Assembly (NCBI RefSeq): GCF_015680235.1
Contig: NZ_JADLJL010000009.1
Coordinates: forward strand, 86,179 to 150,178
DNA from: Pseudomonas guariconensis
Lineage (GTDB): Bacteria > Pseudomonadota > Gammaproteobacteria > Pseudomonadales > Pseudomonadaceae
DNA length: 64,000 bases
Direction: 5' to 3'
Shown here: in pieces, positions 51,930 through 63,693 of the stretch
Layout of the letters: each line of letters starts with the position of its first letter
Numbering within the stretch: position 1 is the stretch's first letter
Translations under genes and position numbers: made by a program
The notes under the pieces: model-generated
What the model saw: only the letters and a program-made list of their open reading frames with translations
What the model was told of the DNA's origin: nothing
Database searches by the model: none

Positions 51930-52298
51930 TTACTTGATCGGCCGCCAGATCAGCGGATAGCGGTAAGGCTTGCCTTCATTGGCCTTGACCCCCGCAAGGA
52001 TGGCCAGGACCAGCACCGCCACCGTCAGGATGGCGAACAGCACGATCCCCACCAGCACGAACATCAGCAGGAAGCAGATGAACCCGGCGATGGTCACGCT
52101 GATCTGGAAGTTCAGCGCTTCCTTGCCCTGGGCATCGATGAACGGGTCCAGTTCGCGCTTCCAGATCCACATCACCAATGGGCCCAGCAGGTGCCCGAGC
52201 GGCACCACCAGGCCAAGCAGCGCCGAGAGGTGGCAGAACATCGCCCATTGCCGAATTTCAGCGTTGGGCGGCGTGATCGGTAGATCAGGTTCGTTCAT
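51930..52298 (-). CDS. DUF4870 membrane protein
   Basis: A 122-residue protein with three or four membrane helices (FCHLSALLGLVVPLGHLLGP, then VTIAGFICFLLMFVLVGIVL) and the Tic20-like DUF4870 pattern. The ATG at 52298 has GGAGG eight bases upstream; an earlier GTG overlaps it. Function unknown. It follows rph on the same strand after 25 bases. Confidence 0.88.
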   Translation of the reverse strand: MNEPDLPITPPNAEIRQWAMFCHLSALLGLVVPLGHLLGPLVMWIWKRELDPFIDAQGKEALNFQISVTIAGFICFLLMFVLVGIVLFAILTVAVLVLAILAGVKANEGKPYRYPLIWRPIK

Positions 52299-52323
52299 GT
52301 TCCACACCTCCTTGGCGTAGCGA

Positions 52324-53046
52324 TCAATCGGCCAGCGAGGCCTTTTGCAGTTCGAAAATTTCGTTCATGCCCTTCTGGGCCAGGGCCAGCATGGCGTTGA
52401 AGTCTTCCGGCTGGAAGGGCGCGCCTTCGGCAGTGCCCTGTACCTCGATGAAGCCACCGGCGCTGGTCATGACCACGTTCAGGTCGGTCTCGGCGGCGGA
52501 ATCTTCCAGGTAGTCCAGGTCGAGCACCGCTTCGCCCTGGTACATGCCCACGGACACAGCAGCGATCATATGCTTGAGCGGGTTGCCGCCCTTGAGGCCG
52601 CCGCGCTTCTTGATCACCGCCAAAGCGTCGCACAGGGCAACCATGGCGCCGGTGATCGAGGCGGTGCGGGTACCGCCGTCGGCCTGGATCACGTCGCAGT
52701 CGACGTACAGGGTGATATCGCCCAGCTTGCTCATGTCCAGCGCGGCGCGCAGCGAGCGGCCGATCAGGCGTTGGATTTCCAGGGTGCGGCCACCCTGCTT
52801 GCCACGGCTCGCCTCGCGCTGGTTACGCTCGCCGGTGGAACGCGGCAGCATGCCGTACTCGGCGGTCAACCAGCCTTGGCCCTGGCCTTTTAGGAAGCGG
52901 GGAACACCATTCTCGACGCTGACCGTGCAGACGACCTTGGTGTCGCCGAACTCGACCAGTACCGACCCCTCGGCGTGCTTGGTGTAGTTGCGGGTGATGC
53001 GGATCGAGCGGAGCTGATCGGCGGCGCGACCACTTGGACGTTTCAT
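52324..53046 (-). CDS. rph: Ribonuclease PH
   Basis: A 240-residue phosphorolytic 3'-5' exoribonuclease that trims tRNA 3' ends: [20 protein letters not shown], the substrate-binding [20 protein letters not shown] and the catalytic [18 protein letters not shown] block. The ATG at 53046 is the family start. It is divergent from yicC. Confidence 0.97.
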   Translation of the reverse strand: MKRPSGRAADQLRSIRITRNYTKHAEGSVLVEFGDTKVVCTVSVENGVPRFLKGQGQGWLTAEYGMLPRSTGERNQREASRGKQGGRTLEIQRLIGRSLRAALDMSKLGDITLYVDCDVIQADGGTRTASITGAMVALCDALAVIKKRGGLKGGNPLKHMIAAVSVGMYQGEAVLDLDYLEDSAAETDLNVVMTSAGGFIEVQGTAEGAPFQPEDFNAMLALAQKGMNEIFELQKASLAD

Positions 53047-53274
53047 CTGGGATACCTGTACCGGGACTTTGAATCTGCGAAGCATTATAAGGCCCGCCGC
53101 CCTGGGAAGACATGCCTATTGTCGCGGCCCGGCAGCCTGTCGTCTTTTCCTACCCTGGCGCCAGGCAGTCTGTAACATGGGTGGATTGGGCGCCCGCGCC
53201 GCACTGCGTTACAATCCCGCGCCTTGCAGCCGAAAGGCTTCTTCGTTCATTCAGACTTAGCGAGGTACTCCCCC

Positions 53275-54772
<1,498 letters not shown>

Positions 54773-54776
54773 AATG

Positions 54777-54864
54777 CAATCGCGGGACAAGCCCGCTCCC
54801 ACAGGAGCCCGCAAAATCAAAGAGTTATGCGTTGTTCTGTGGGAGCGGGCTTGTCCCGCGATTG
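54777..54864. repeat. Perfect 28-bp inverted REP pair after gmk
   Basis: CAATCGCGGGACAAGCCCGC (54777 onward, to 54804) is repeated exactly inverted at 54837-54864, with a 32-base spacer, between convergent gmk and the permease gene. It could act as a bidirectional terminator or as a REP mobile element. Confidence 0.85.
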
Positions 54865-54889
54865 GGCTGCAAGGCAGCCCCTTTTTGCA

Positions 54890-56434
54890 TCACTCCTGCA
54901 ATCGAAGCTTGGCCTGCTGCTGCAAGGTGGCGCCCAGGAAGTAGGCCGGGGCACGCCAGCGCGACAGCACCATCAGTACGATCCCCAGCGCCGAGATGAT
55001 CGCCGCGATCACGAACACCAGCCCCAAGCCACCGACATGCGAGCCGCTGCCGAAGTCCGGCGAGGCACTGTCGATCGCGGTGCGCACGAAGATCACCGAC
55101 AGAATCACCCCACCCACCAGCGGGCACAGGCCACGCATGAAGAAGTGGCGCACGCTGTCGAACAGGCTGCTTCGGAAGTACCAAACGCAGGCGAAGGCCG
55201 TCAGCGAATAGTAGAAGCAGATCATCATGCCCAGGGCCGTGATGGTGTCGGCCAGCACGTTCTCGCTGAGGGTGCGCATGGTCACGTAGAACACCGCCGC
55301 GGCGACACCGGCACAGATGGTGGCGTAGCGCGGGGTCTGCGAGCGCGGGCAGACGCTGGCAAACCGCTGTGGCACGGCGCCGTAGTAGCCCATGGCGAGC
55401 AGCGTGCGCGCCGGCGAGACGAAGGTCGACTGCAACGAGGCGGCGGTACTGGCCAGTACCGCGATGGACATCAGGATCGCCAGCGGCCCCATCACCGGGC
55501 CGGCCAGGTGGGCGAAGACGTTCTCCTGGATGCGCGGGTTGCCAAGGCCCAGGCCGACATCGCTGATCCCGGCGAACTGAAGGGTGGCGATGGCCGTGAC
55601 CAGGTACAGACCGAGGATCAGCAGCACGGTCCAGGTGGCGGCCTTGCCGGGCACCTCGTCACTGCCGATCGACTCCTCGCTGACCGTCAGGCACACGTCC
55701 CAGCCCCAGAAGATGAAGATCGACAGCGACAGGCCAGCGGCGAATGCCGAGAACGACTCCACGCCGAACGGGTTGAACCAGGACAGGTCGAAGGCCAGCG
55801 GTGGCGGCGCGGTGGTCTCACCGAAGGCGGCGAAGGCGAAGCCGATCAGCACCAGCAGCTGCAAGGCGACCAGGCCGTACTGCACCGTCATGGTGGTGCC
55901 CATGCCCCGGCAGCAGATCCACACGGCCAAGGCGATGAACACGCAACAGGTCACTACGTTGATCAACAGGTTGTCCGCCAACGCGGCCAATGCCTGATGC
56001 CCGGTGATCTGGCCAAGGAATAGATAGAAGAAGTCGACGGCCACGCCCGCCAGGTTGGACAGCACGATGGTGGTCGCGACAACCAGCCCCCAGCCACCGA
56101 TCCAGCCGATCATCGGCCCGAAGGCACGTGCCGACCAGGTGAAGGAAGTGCCGCTGTCAGGCTCCGCGGCGTTGAGCTCGCGGTAGCCGAGGGCGACCAG
56201 CAGCATGGGCAAGAAGCCCACGATGAAGACCGCCGGAAGGTGGGCGCCCACTTCGCGGACGGTCGGCCCCAGGGCGCCGGTCAGTGTGTAGACGGGCGCG
56301 ATGGTGGAGATGCCCAGCACCACGCTGGCCAGCAGGCCCAGGCGGCCTTTTGCCAGGCCCTTGCTGGCGCGCTGGGTGTTGCCTGCGTCGGTCGCCACAT
56401 CGGGTGGGCGGCCGGCTTCAGTGTATTCGCTCAT
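54890..56434 (-). CDS. APC-family amino acid/polyamine permease
   Basis: A 514-residue transporter with about 12-14 membrane helices; the first helix region LASVVLGISTIAPVYTLTGA is typical of the APC superfamily. It is followed upstream by a gamma-glutamyl-GABA hydrolase-like gene and a glutamate-putrescine ligase-like gene on the same strand, so polyamine import is the likeliest role. The substrate is inferred from context. Confidence 0.88.
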   Translation of the reverse strand: MSEYTEAGRPPDVATDAGNTQRASKGLAKGRLGLLASVVLGISTIAPVYTLTGALGPTVREVGAHLPAVFIVGFLPMLLVALGYRELNAAEPDSGTSFTWSARAFGPMIGWIGGWGLVVATTIVLSNLAGVAVDFFYLFLGQITGHQALAALADNLLINVVTCCVFIALAVWICCRGMGTTMTVQYGLVALQLLVLIGFAFAAFGETTAPPPLAFDLSWFNPFGVESFSAFAAGLSLSIFIFWGWDVCLTVSEESIGSDEVPGKAATWTVLLILGLYLVTAIATLQFAGISDVGLGLGNPRIQENVFAHLAGPVMGPLAILMSIAVLASTAASLQSTFVSPARTLLAMGYYGAVPQRFASVCPRSQTPRYATICAGVAAAVFYVTMRTLSENVLADTITALGMMICFYYSLTAFACVWYFRSSLFDSVRHFFMRGLCPLVGGVILSVIFVRTAIDSASPDFGSGSHVGGLGLVFVIAAIISALGIVLMVLSRWRAPAYFLGATLQQQAKLRLQE

Positions 56435-56536
56435 GAGTATTTGCCGTAACTATTGGTATTGTTTTCACGGGCCTTGCGAACAAGGCCCGCTTTCACTCAT
56501 TGAAAGCTGTTGCAGGGAGACCTTCGGGTAACGACG

Positions 56537-57310
56537 TCAGAATGCTTCCTGCCGTGAACCCTCCCGTGCAGCATGGGCTATGCAGGCCTCGCGGAACGCC
56601 TGGAAAAGGCGCCGAGAGACCGGGTTTTCGGCGAAACGCCATTCCGGGTGCCACTGCACACCAAGCACGAAGCCCGGCGCGTCAGGCATCGACACCGCTT
56701 CGATCAGGCCATCCGGGGCCCGCGCCTCGACACGCAGCCCTGGGGCCAAGCGGTCGATGCCCTGGCTGTGCAGCGAGTTGACCTCGAACTGCGCAGCCAG
56801 GCCCAAGCCCTCGAACAACCCGCCCGGCTCGATGGCCACGGGGTGTCGAGGGCCGTATTGCACCTCCAGAGGTGCATCCTCAGGTTCTCGGTGGTCCAGG
56901 TAGCCTGGCAATTCCTGCACACGCTGGTGCAGCGAACCGCCGAGGGCCACGTTCAGCTCCTGGAAGCCACGGCAAATGCAGAATACCGGCACGCCGGCGG
57001 CAATGGCCGCCTGCAGCAAGGGCAAGGTCAGGCGGTCACGCGCGAGGTCGTGCCGGGTGCCTTCCACGCTGGGGGCGCCATTGTAATGATGCGGCTCGAC
57101 ATTTGAAGGCGAACCGGTAAAAAGAATGCCATCGAGCCGCGCCACCAGCGCCTGGGGGTCACTACCCCCATCGCGCGCGGGCAGAATCAGCGGAAGCCCG
57201 GCGAAGCCGGCCGCCTCGACATACTTGTCGCCCACCGTGTGCGACGAGTTCTTCCCCACCTGCTGGCGGCAGGCGCTGACACCGATCAGAGGGACCGCAT
57301 TTGCGCTCAT
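56537..57310 (-). CDS. Gamma-glutamyl-gamma-aminobutyrate hydrolase-like class I GATase
   Basis: A 257-residue class I glutamine-amidotransferase-fold hydrolase (PuuD/SpuA type). Nucleophile Cys113 lies in FCICRGFQELN, with His near 222 and Glu near 224 in GVQWHPEW. It would release GABA from gamma-glutamyl-GABA in putrescine catabolism. It begins only 4 bases after the ligase gene's stop. Confidence 0.9.
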   Translation of the reverse strand: MSANAVPLIGVSACRQQVGKNSSHTVGDKYVEAAGFAGLPLILPARDGGSDPQALVARLDGILFTGSPSNVEPHHYNGAPSVEGTRHDLARDRLTLPLLQAAIAAGVPVFCICRGFQELNVALGGSLHQRVQELPGYLDHREPEDAPLEVQYGPRHPVAIEPGGLFEGLGLAAQFEVNSLHSQGIDRLAPGLRVEARAPDGLIEAVSMPDAPGFVLGVQWHPEWRFAENPVSRRLFQAFREACIAHAAREGSRQEAF

Positions 57311-57314
57311 GGGC

Positions 57315-58697
57315 TTACACCGTGTGCAGGTACCAGTTGTACTCGAGGTCGGAAATCGACACTTCGAACTCGGCCAGCTCGCTTTCCTTGCAGGCCACGA
57401 AGATGTCGATGTAGTCCGGGCTGATGTATTGGTTGAGGACTTCGCTGTCGTCCAGCGCGCGCAGCGCGTCGCGCAGGTTGTTCGGCAGGCTTTGCTCGAG
57501 CTGCTCGTAGGAGTTGCCTTCGATCGGCTCGCCCGGCTCGACCTGGTTGGTCAGGCCGTGATGAATGCCGGCCAGGATCGCGGCCAGCATCAGGTACGGG
57601 TTGGCATCGGCGCCGGCCACGCGGTGCTCGATGCGCACGTTCTCGCTGCTGTCGGTCGGCACGCGCAGGGCCACGGTGCGATTGTCCAAGCCCCAGCTCG
57701 GCGCATTGGGCACGTAGAACTGCGCACCGAAGCGGCGATAGGAGTTGATGTTCGGGCAGAGGAAGGCCATCGATGCCGGCATGGTCTCCAGCACTCCGCC
57801 GATGGCATGACGCAGCGCCTCGCTCTGCAGCGGGTCTTCGCTGGAGAAAATGTTCTTGCCGGTCTTCTTGTCCAGCAGCGAGATGTGCACATGCAAGCCG
57901 TTGCCCGCTTGGCCCGGGTAGGGCTTGGCCATGAAAGTGGTGTCCATTTCATGGTCGTAGGCGATGTTCTTGATCAGGCGTTTGAGCAGGATCGCGTAAT
58001 CGCAGGCCTTGAGCGGGTCGGCGACGTGATGCAGGTTGACCTCGAACTGCGCCGGGGCGCTTTCCTTGACGATGGCATCGGCGGGGATGCCCTGCTCTTT
58101 GGCGGCCTCGAGCATGTCCTGCAGGCAATCGGCGTATTCGTCCAGGTCGTCGATCAGGTACACCTGGGTCGACTGCGGGCGCTTGCCGGAGATCGGCGAG
58201 CGTGGCGGCTGCGGGCGACCATTGAGGTTGTCCTGGTCGATCAGGTAGAACTCCAGCTCGAACGCGGCGCAGATATCCAGGCCCAGCGCATCGAACTTGG
58301 CGACCACCTGGCGCAGGACCTCACGCGGGTCGGCGAAGAACGGCGCGCCGTCCAGTTCGTGCATGGTCATCAGCAGCTGGGCGGTGGGGCGCTTCTGCCA
58401 GGGCTCATCGGACAACGTGCCCGGAATCGGGTGGCAGATGCGGTCGGCATCGCCGATGTCCAGGCCAAGGCCGGTGCTCTCGACGGTCGAGCCGTTGATA
58501 TCCAAGGCGAACAGCGACGCCGGCAGGTTGATGCCTTTTTCGTACACCTTGTGCAGGCTGGCGCGCTCGATGCGCTTGCCGCGTACCACACCGTTCATGT
58601 CGGAGATCAGCAGGTCGACGAACTGCGTGTCCGGATGAGCCTCTAGAAATTCATTCATCTCGCTGGCGGAACTGGCGCACGGAGTGACCGACGTCAT
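57315..58697 (-). CDS. Glutamine synthetase-family glutamate-putrescine ligase
   Basis: A 460-residue glutamine synthetase-fold enzyme: beta-grasp N-terminus (FVDLLISDMNGVVRGKRIER), the Mg/ATP block HHVADPLKACDYAILLKRL, and KPYPGQAGNGLHVHISL with catalytic residues. Lengths and residues fit PuuA/SpuB gamma-glutamylpolyamine synthetases rather than GlnA. The ATG at 58697 has AGGA upstream. It is first of the putrescine block and divergent from a LysR gene. Confidence 0.9.
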   Translation of the reverse strand: MTSVTPCASSASEMNEFLEAHPDTQFVDLLISDMNGVVRGKRIERASLHKVYEKGINLPASLFALDINGSTVESTGLGLDIGDADRICHPIPGTLSDEPWQKRPTAQLLMTMHELDGAPFFADPREVLRQVVAKFDALGLDICAAFELEFYLIDQDNLNGRPQPPRSPISGKRPQSTQVYLIDDLDEYADCLQDMLEAAKEQGIPADAIVKESAPAQFEVNLHHVADPLKACDYAILLKRLIKNIAYDHEMDTTFMAKPYPGQAGNGLHVHISLLDKKTGKNIFSSEDPLQSEALRHAIGGVLETMPASMAFLCPNINSYRRFGAQFYVPNAPSWGLDNRTVALRVPTDSSENVRIEHRVAGADANPYLMLAAILAGIHHGLTNQVEPGEPIEGNSYEQLEQSLPNNLRDALRALDDSEVLNQYISPDYIDIFVACKESELAEFEVSISDLEYNWYLHTV

Positions 58698-58902
58698 GGC
58701 TGTACATCCTTTGATTCGAGGCGGCGATGTGGAGGGATACGGCTGGCGCCTTGCGGGCGGCGATGGTTGTACTGTTGTTCTTTTCACTGTCCCATCGTGG
58801 GGATAGGTGCAGATCCGGCGCATTGATTACCGGGTGCCGTTCCACTATAAAATGGCACCTACGCAACAGACATTGGCATTACGGCAAACAGAGCGTGCAT
58901 CG

Positions 58903-59775
58903 ATGCAATACCAGATTACCCATGCGGACCTCTCCCTGGTGCTCGCCCTGGAGCGCGGTCGCTCGCTGGCCAAGGCGGCCGAGCTGCTCAAGGTCGACGT
59001 TTCCACCGTGTTCCGCTCGATTCGCCGGCTGGAATCCGCGCTGGGCACCGCCCTGTTCGTCAAGAGCCGCAAAGGCTACCTGCCCACCGACACCGCCCAG
59101 GCCCTGGCCGAGCAGGCCGAGCGTGCCGAACAGGCCCTGGATGCCGCGCGCGTCGCCCTGACCAGCGGCGAGCAGGTGGTCAGCGGCACAGTGCGCCTGA
59201 CCTGCACCGAGGCGGTGATGCACAGCCTGCTGCTGCCGGCGCTGGCCGACTTCATGCCGAACTACCCAGCCCTTTCGCTGGAAATGGGCACCTCCAACAC
59301 CTTCGCCAACCTCAGCCGACGCGACGCCGACATCGCCCTGCGCCTGACCAACACGCCACCTGAACACCTGGTCGGCCGCTGCCTGGGCTCCACCTCCTAT
59401 GTGGTCTGCGGCCAGCCACAGTGGCGCGATCGTTTGGCTGAGTCGCACAACAACGTGCCATGGATCGCCCCGGACGACTCCATGCAGGACCACCCCACGG
59501 TGGTCTGGCGCAACCAGCAGTACCCAGGGCTGAACCCGCGCTACCAGTGCAGCAGCATGTCGACCATCGCCCAACTGGTGAGCACCGGCCTGGGCGTGGC
59601 GGCGCTGCCCGACTACATGGTCGATGCCCTGCCTGAAGTCGAGGCCCTCAGCGGCCCCCTGCCCGGTTGCGATACCCAACTGTGGCTGCTGACTCGCCCG
59701 GATTGCCGGGCGCTGCGCTCGGTGCAGACGCTGTTCGAGGAACTGACGCCGCGCCTGCGCGACGCCATGTTGTAA
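58903..59775 (+). CDS. LysR-type transcriptional regulator
   Basis: A 290-residue regulator with a LysR HTH (LVLALERGRSLAKAAELLKV, SIRRLESALGTALFVKSRKG) and an effector domain (TVRLTCTEAVMHSLLLPALA). Divergent orientation from the ligase gene suggests control of the putrescine block, though many LysR genes only neighbour such operons. The start at 58903 gives a standard N-terminus; upstream ATGs would add atypical residues. Confidence 0.88.
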   Translation: MQYQITHADLSLVLALERGRSLAKAAELLKVDVSTVFRSIRRLESALGTALFVKSRKGYLPTDTAQALAEQAERAEQALDAARVALTSGEQVVSGTVRLTCTEAVMHSLLLPALADFMPNYPALSLEMGTSNTFANLSRRDADIALRLTNTPPEHLVGRCLGSTSYVVCGQPQWRDRLAESHNNVPWIAPDDSMQDHPTVVWRNQQYPGLNPRYQCSSMSTIAQLVSTGLGVAALPDYMVDALPEVEALSGPLPGCDTQLWLLTRPDCRALRSVQTLFEELTPRLRDAML

Positions 59776-59844
59776 GGCTGTTGTCTTCGCCTCTTCGGAA
59801 GCGTTATCGTCGAACTCAAGCGTGCCGGTGTCTGCGCTGGCCCA

Positions 59845-59935
59845 ATCGCGGGACAAGCCCGCTCCCACAGGTACAGCGCAAAGTTCAATTTCAGCGCGGC
59901 ACCTGTAGGTGCGGGCTTGCCCGCGATAGCAAAAC
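59845..59935. repeat. REP-type inverted repeats between LysR gene and rpoZ
   Basis: ATCGCGGGACAAGCCCGCTC (about 59846) and TAGGTGCGGGCTTGCCCGCG (about 59907) are inverted REP copies in the 283-base gap before rpoZ, which otherwise should hold the rpoZ-spoT promoter. Confidence 0.75.
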
Positions 59936-60058
59936 AGGCACCACCACACCCAACTCGGAAAAACAGCCCTTCCCTATTGGCTGGTGATTTTTTAAACTAT
60001 CGAGTCCGCCTGCCCAACCTGGGCTGCACGCCTACCGCATTTGCTACTGAGGAAGACC

Positions 60059-60322
60059 ATGGCCCGCGTAACTGTTGAAGACTGCCTGGAACACGTGGAT
60101 AACCGCTTTGAGCTGGTCATGCTCTCGACCAAGCGCGCCCGTCAACTGGCCACCGGCGGCAAAGAGCCGCGGGTTGCATGGGAAAACGACAAGCCAACCG
60201 TCGTCGCCCTGCGCGAAATCGCCGAAGGTATCGTCACCCCTGAGTTCATCGCCGCCGAAGAGATCGTCACCGAAGATCCGGTCTTCGCCGCGTTCGAGGA
60301 CGAAAACAACGAGGCTGTCTGA
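60059..60322 (+). CDS. rpoZ: RNA polymerase omega subunit
   Basis: An 87-residue protein, [20 protein letters not shown] with [12 protein letters not shown], the standard omega subunit that helps RNA polymerase assembly and forms part of the ppGpp site. GAGG lies six bases before the ATG at 60059. It leads the operon with spoT. Confidence 0.98.
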   Translation: MARVTVEDCLEHVDNRFELVMLSTKRARQLATGGKEPRVAWENDKPTVVALREIAEGIVTPEFIAAEEIVTEDPVFAAFEDENNEAV

Positions 60323-60381
60323 TTCATGCCCGGTCGACGTCGCGCGGCACAAGGCATTCTTCCTCGGCAGGAGGTGACCCC

Positions 60382-62490
60382 ATGCCGGGTATAGAAGCCC
60401 TCGCCGAACGGCTGTCGACCTACCTCGGCCCCGACCAGGTCAACCTGGTCCGCCGGGCCTACTTCTACGCCGAACAGGCGCACGATGGCCAACGCCGCCG
60501 CAGCGGCGAGCCCTACGTGACCCACCCGCTGGCCGTGGCCAGCATCCTGGCCGACATGCACATGGACCATCAGAGCCTGATGGCGGCCATGCTGCACGAT
60601 GTGATCGAAGACACCGGCATCGCCAAGGAAGCCCTCTGCCAACAGTTCGGCGAGACGGTTGCCGAGCTGGTCGACGGGGTCAGCAAGCTGACCCAGATGA
60701 ACTTCGAGACCAAGGCCGAGGCCCAGGCCGAGAACTTCCAGAAGATGGCCATGGCCATGGCCCGCGACATTCGCGTGATCCTGGTCAAGCTGGCCGACCG
60801 CCTGCACAACATGCGCACCCTGGAAGTGCTCTCGGGCGAGAAACGCCGGCGCATCGCCAAGGAAACCCTCGAGATCTACGCCCCCATCGCCAACCGCCTG
60901 GGCATGCACAACGTGCGCGTGGAGTTCGAAGACCTCGGCTTCAAGGCCATGCACCCGATGCGCTCCTCGCTGATCCACCGAGCGGTCAAGAGCGCCCGTG
61001 GCAACCGCAAGGAAATCGTCGCCAAGATCGAGCACTCCCTGGCCAACTGCCTGGCTGCGGACGGCATCGAGGGCGAGGTCAGCGGTCGGCAGAAACACCT
61101 CTATGGCATCTACAAGAAGATGCGCGGCAAGCGCCGTGCCTTCAACGAGATCATGGACGTGTACGCCTTCCGCATCATCGTCGACAAGGTCGACACCTGC
61201 TACCGCGTGCTTGGCGCCGTACATAACCTGTACAAGCCGCTGCCCGGTCGCTTCAAGGACTACATCGCGATCCCCAAGGCCAACGGCTACCAGTCGCTGC
61301 ACACCACGCTGTTCGGCATGCATGGCGTGCCCATCGAGATCCAGATCCGCACCCGCGAAATGGAAGAGATGGCCAACAACGGCATCGCCGCCCATTGGCT
61401 GTACAAATCCAACGAGGACGAGCAGCCCAAGGGCAACCACGCCCGCGCCCGCCAGTGGGTCAAGGGCATCCTCGAGCTGCAGCAACGGGCCGGCAACTCG
61501 CTGGAATTCATCGAGAGCGTGAAGATCGACCTGTTCCCGGACGAGGTCTACGTGTTCACGCCCAAAGGCCGGATCATGGAGCTGCCCAAAGGCTCCACCG
61601 CCGTCGACTTCGCCTACGCGGTGCACACCGACGTGGGCAACAGCTGCATCGCCTGCCGCATCAACCGTCGGCTGGCGCCGCTGTCCGAGCCGCTGCAGAG
61701 CGGCTCCACCGTGGAGATCGTCAGCGCCCCGGGCGCGCGGCCGAACCCGGCCTGGCTCAATTTCGTGGTCACAGGCAAGGCGCGCACGCATATTCGCCAC
61801 GCGCTCAAGCAACAACGCCGTTCCGAATCCATCAGCCTGGGCGAACGCCTGCTGAACAAGGTTCTCACCGGCTTCGACAGCAGCCTGGAGCAGATCCCTG
61901 CGGAGCGCATCCAGGGCATTCTCGCCGAGTACCGCCTGGAGCTGATCGAAGACTTGCTCGAGGACATCGGCCTGGGCAACCGCATGGCCTACGTGGTGGC
62001 CCGCCGCCTGTTGTCCGCCGAGGGCGAGCAGCTACCGGCCCCCGAGGGCCCGCTGGCCATCCGCGGCACCGAAGGCCTGGTGCTCAGCTATGCCAAATGC
62101 TGCACACCGATCCCGGGCGACCCGATCGTCGGCCACCTGTCAGCGGGCAAGGGCATGGTCGTGCACCTGGAAAACTGCCGCAACATCAGTGAAATCCGCC
62201 ATAACCCCGAGAAGTGCGTGCAGCTCTCCTGGGCCAAGGACATCACCGGCGAATTCAATGTCGAGCTGCGGGTCGAGCTGGAGCACCAGCGTGGCCTGAT
62301 CGCGCTGCTGGCCAGCAGCGTCAACGCCGCCGACGGCAATATCGAAAAAATCAGCATGGACGAACGCGACGGCCGTATCAGCGTGGTCCAACTGGTGGTC
62401 AGCGTGCGCGACCGCGTGCACCTGGCCCGCGTGATCAAGAAGTTGCGTACCCTGACCGGCGTGGTCCGCATCACCCGCATGCGTACGTAG
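60382..62490 (+). CDS. spoT: Bifunctional (p)ppGpp synthetase/hydrolase SpoT
   Basis: A 702-residue protein with HD hydrolase domain (H72-D73 in MLHDVIEDT), a RelA/SpoT synthetase region (YIAIPKANGYQSLHTTLFG and EIQIRTREME), TGS domain near residues 386-445 and a C-terminal ACT domain. Both catalytic motifs look intact. It sets the alarmone level in response to nutrient stress. AGGAGGTGA precedes the ATG. Confidence 0.98.
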   Translation: MPGIEALAERLSTYLGPDQVNLVRRAYFYAEQAHDGQRRRSGEPYVTHPLAVASILADMHMDHQSLMAAMLHDVIEDTGIAKEALCQQFGETVAELVDGVSKLTQMNFETKAEAQAENFQKMAMAMARDIRVILVKLADRLHNMRTLEVLSGEKRRRIAKETLEIYAPIANRLGMHNVRVEFEDLGFKAMHPMRSSLIHRAVKSARGNRKEIVAKIEHSLANCLAADGIEGEVSGRQKHLYGIYKKMRGKRRAFNEIMDVYAFRIIVDKVDTCYRVLGAVHNLYKPLPGRFKDYIAIPKANGYQSLHTTLFGMHGVPIEIQIRTREMEEMANNGIAAHWLYKSNEDEQPKGNHARARQWVKGILELQQRAGNSLEFIESVKIDLFPDEVYVFTPKGRIMELPKGSTAVDFAYAVHTDVGNSCIACRINRRLAPLSEPLQSGSTVEIVSAPGARPNPAWLNFVVTGKARTHIRHALKQQRRSESISLGERLLNKVLTGFDSSLEQIPAERIQGILAEYRLELIEDLLEDIGLGNRMAYVVARRLLSAEGEQLPAPEGPLAIRGTEGLVLSYAKCCTPIPGDPIVGHLSAGKGMVVHLENCRNISEIRHNPEKCVQLSWAKDITGEFNVELRVELEHQRGLIALLASSVNAADGNIEKISMDERDGRISVVQLVVSVRDRVHLARVIKKLRTLTGVVRITRMRT

Positions 62491-62511
62491 TCCGTCAACC
62501 AAGGAGTCATC

Positions 62512-62892
62512 ATGACCAAGACCGTCATCAACAGCGACAAGGCCCCAGCCGCCATCGGCACCTACTCCCAGGCGATCAAGGCCGGCAACACCGTGTACAT
62601 GTCCGGCCAGATCCCGCTGGATCCGAAGACCATGGAACTGGTCGAAGGCTTCGAAGCCCAGACCGTCCAGGTCTTCGAAAACCTCAAGGCCGTAGCCGAG
62701 GCTGCCGGCGGTTCGTTCAAGGACATCGTCAAGCTGAACATCTTCCTCACCGACCTGAGCCACTTCGCCAAGGTCAACGAGATCATGGGTCGCTATTTCG
62801 AACAGCCTTACCCAGCTCGTGCCGCCATCGGCGTTGCCGCGCTGCCGAAAGGCTCGCAGGTCGAGATGGACGCCATCCTGGTCATCGAGTGA
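62512..62892 (+). CDS. ridA: RidA-family reactive imine/enamine deaminase
   Basis: A 126-residue YjgF/RidA protein with the signature [20 protein letters not shown], including the Arg of [10 protein letters not shown], needed for 2-aminoacrylate hydrolysis. AGGAG lies before the ATG. It is 21 bases after spoT, a conserved order. Confidence 0.97.
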   Translation: MTKTVINSDKAPAAIGTYSQAIKAGNTVYMSGQIPLDPKTMELVEGFEAQTVQVFENLKAVAEAAGGSFKDIVKLNIFLTDLSHFAKVNEIMGRYFEQPYPARAAIGVAALPKGSQVEMDAILVIE

Positions 62893-62949
62893 TGCCTGCG
62901 GTGACGGGCTTCCCGCCCGTCACCTTCCCTTCCCCAAGGTTCCAGCACC

Positions 62950-63675
62950 ATGCGCCACGCCCTTTCCCTTGCACTGGCAGCCCTGCTCCTGGGCGGCTGT
63001 GCCAGCCATAAGCCCGAAGACTACAACGGCACCTGGATCAACCAGGACGCTATCGATGCTGCCGACGGCGGCAGCCTGCGCCAGGCTCTGAGCGAGCATG
63101 GGCCGGTACTCGAATGGAAAATCGACGTCGCCAACCAGCAGGCCAGCTACAGCAATGGCTTCGAGGCGGTAGACGGCTACCTCAGCGCCAAGGAAGACCA
63201 ATGGCAAGCCAGTTTCTCTGGCGGCCAGACCGAACAATTGAGCTTGGACGGCGATACCCTGCGCGCCACCTCGCAAACCGGCGAGAAGCAGACGTTCGTA
63301 CGGGTCAAGGCCGCACCCGCCAACGCCCCGCTGGGCGGCAGCTTTGAAAAGGCACTGTACAAAGCCTACCTGGGTGGCGACTGGAAGATCATCGAAGGCC
63401 AAGGCAAGGGCGCGACGGTGCGCTTTGCCGACAACGGCAGCGTCACCGGCCTGCCGGGTCCCGATCGTTTCGCCCTGTGCCTGGCCGGCGATTGCGCCAG
63501 CATGGGCGGCGACAACGACAGCCTGTGGCTCGAGCGCAACCAGCGCGGCGCGCCATGGATCTTCAAGCGCGACGACGACACCCTGGAGATCTTCCAGGCG
63601 GTGAACCGGGCGCAAGGCAGCGACATGCCGCAACTGGCACCGGGCGCACGCCGCTGGGTGCTGGAGCGCGACTGA
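62950..63675 (+). CDS. Hypothetical lipoprotein
   Basis: A 241-residue predicted lipoprotein with lipobox LGGC (Cys17). The mature part has several beta-rich blocks ending in Trp/Gly turns (DYNGTWINQD, YLGGDWKIIEG), suggesting two similar small barrels. I know homologues at this site in P. putida but no function. It is the last gene of the rpoZ-spoT-ridA neighbourhood. Confidence 0.85.
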   Translation: MRHALSLALAALLLGGCASHKPEDYNGTWINQDAIDAADGGSLRQALSEHGPVLEWKIDVANQQASYSNGFEAVDGYLSAKEDQWQASFSGGQTEQLSLDGDTLRATSQTGEKQTFVRVKAAPANAPLGGSFEKALYKAYLGGDWKIIEGQGKGATVRFADNGSVTGLPGPDRFALCLAGDCASMGGDNDSLWLERNQRGAPWIFKRDDDTLEIFQAVNRAQGSDMPQLAPGARRWVLERD

Positions 63676-63693
63676 CCTTGCCTGTTGCCAGGC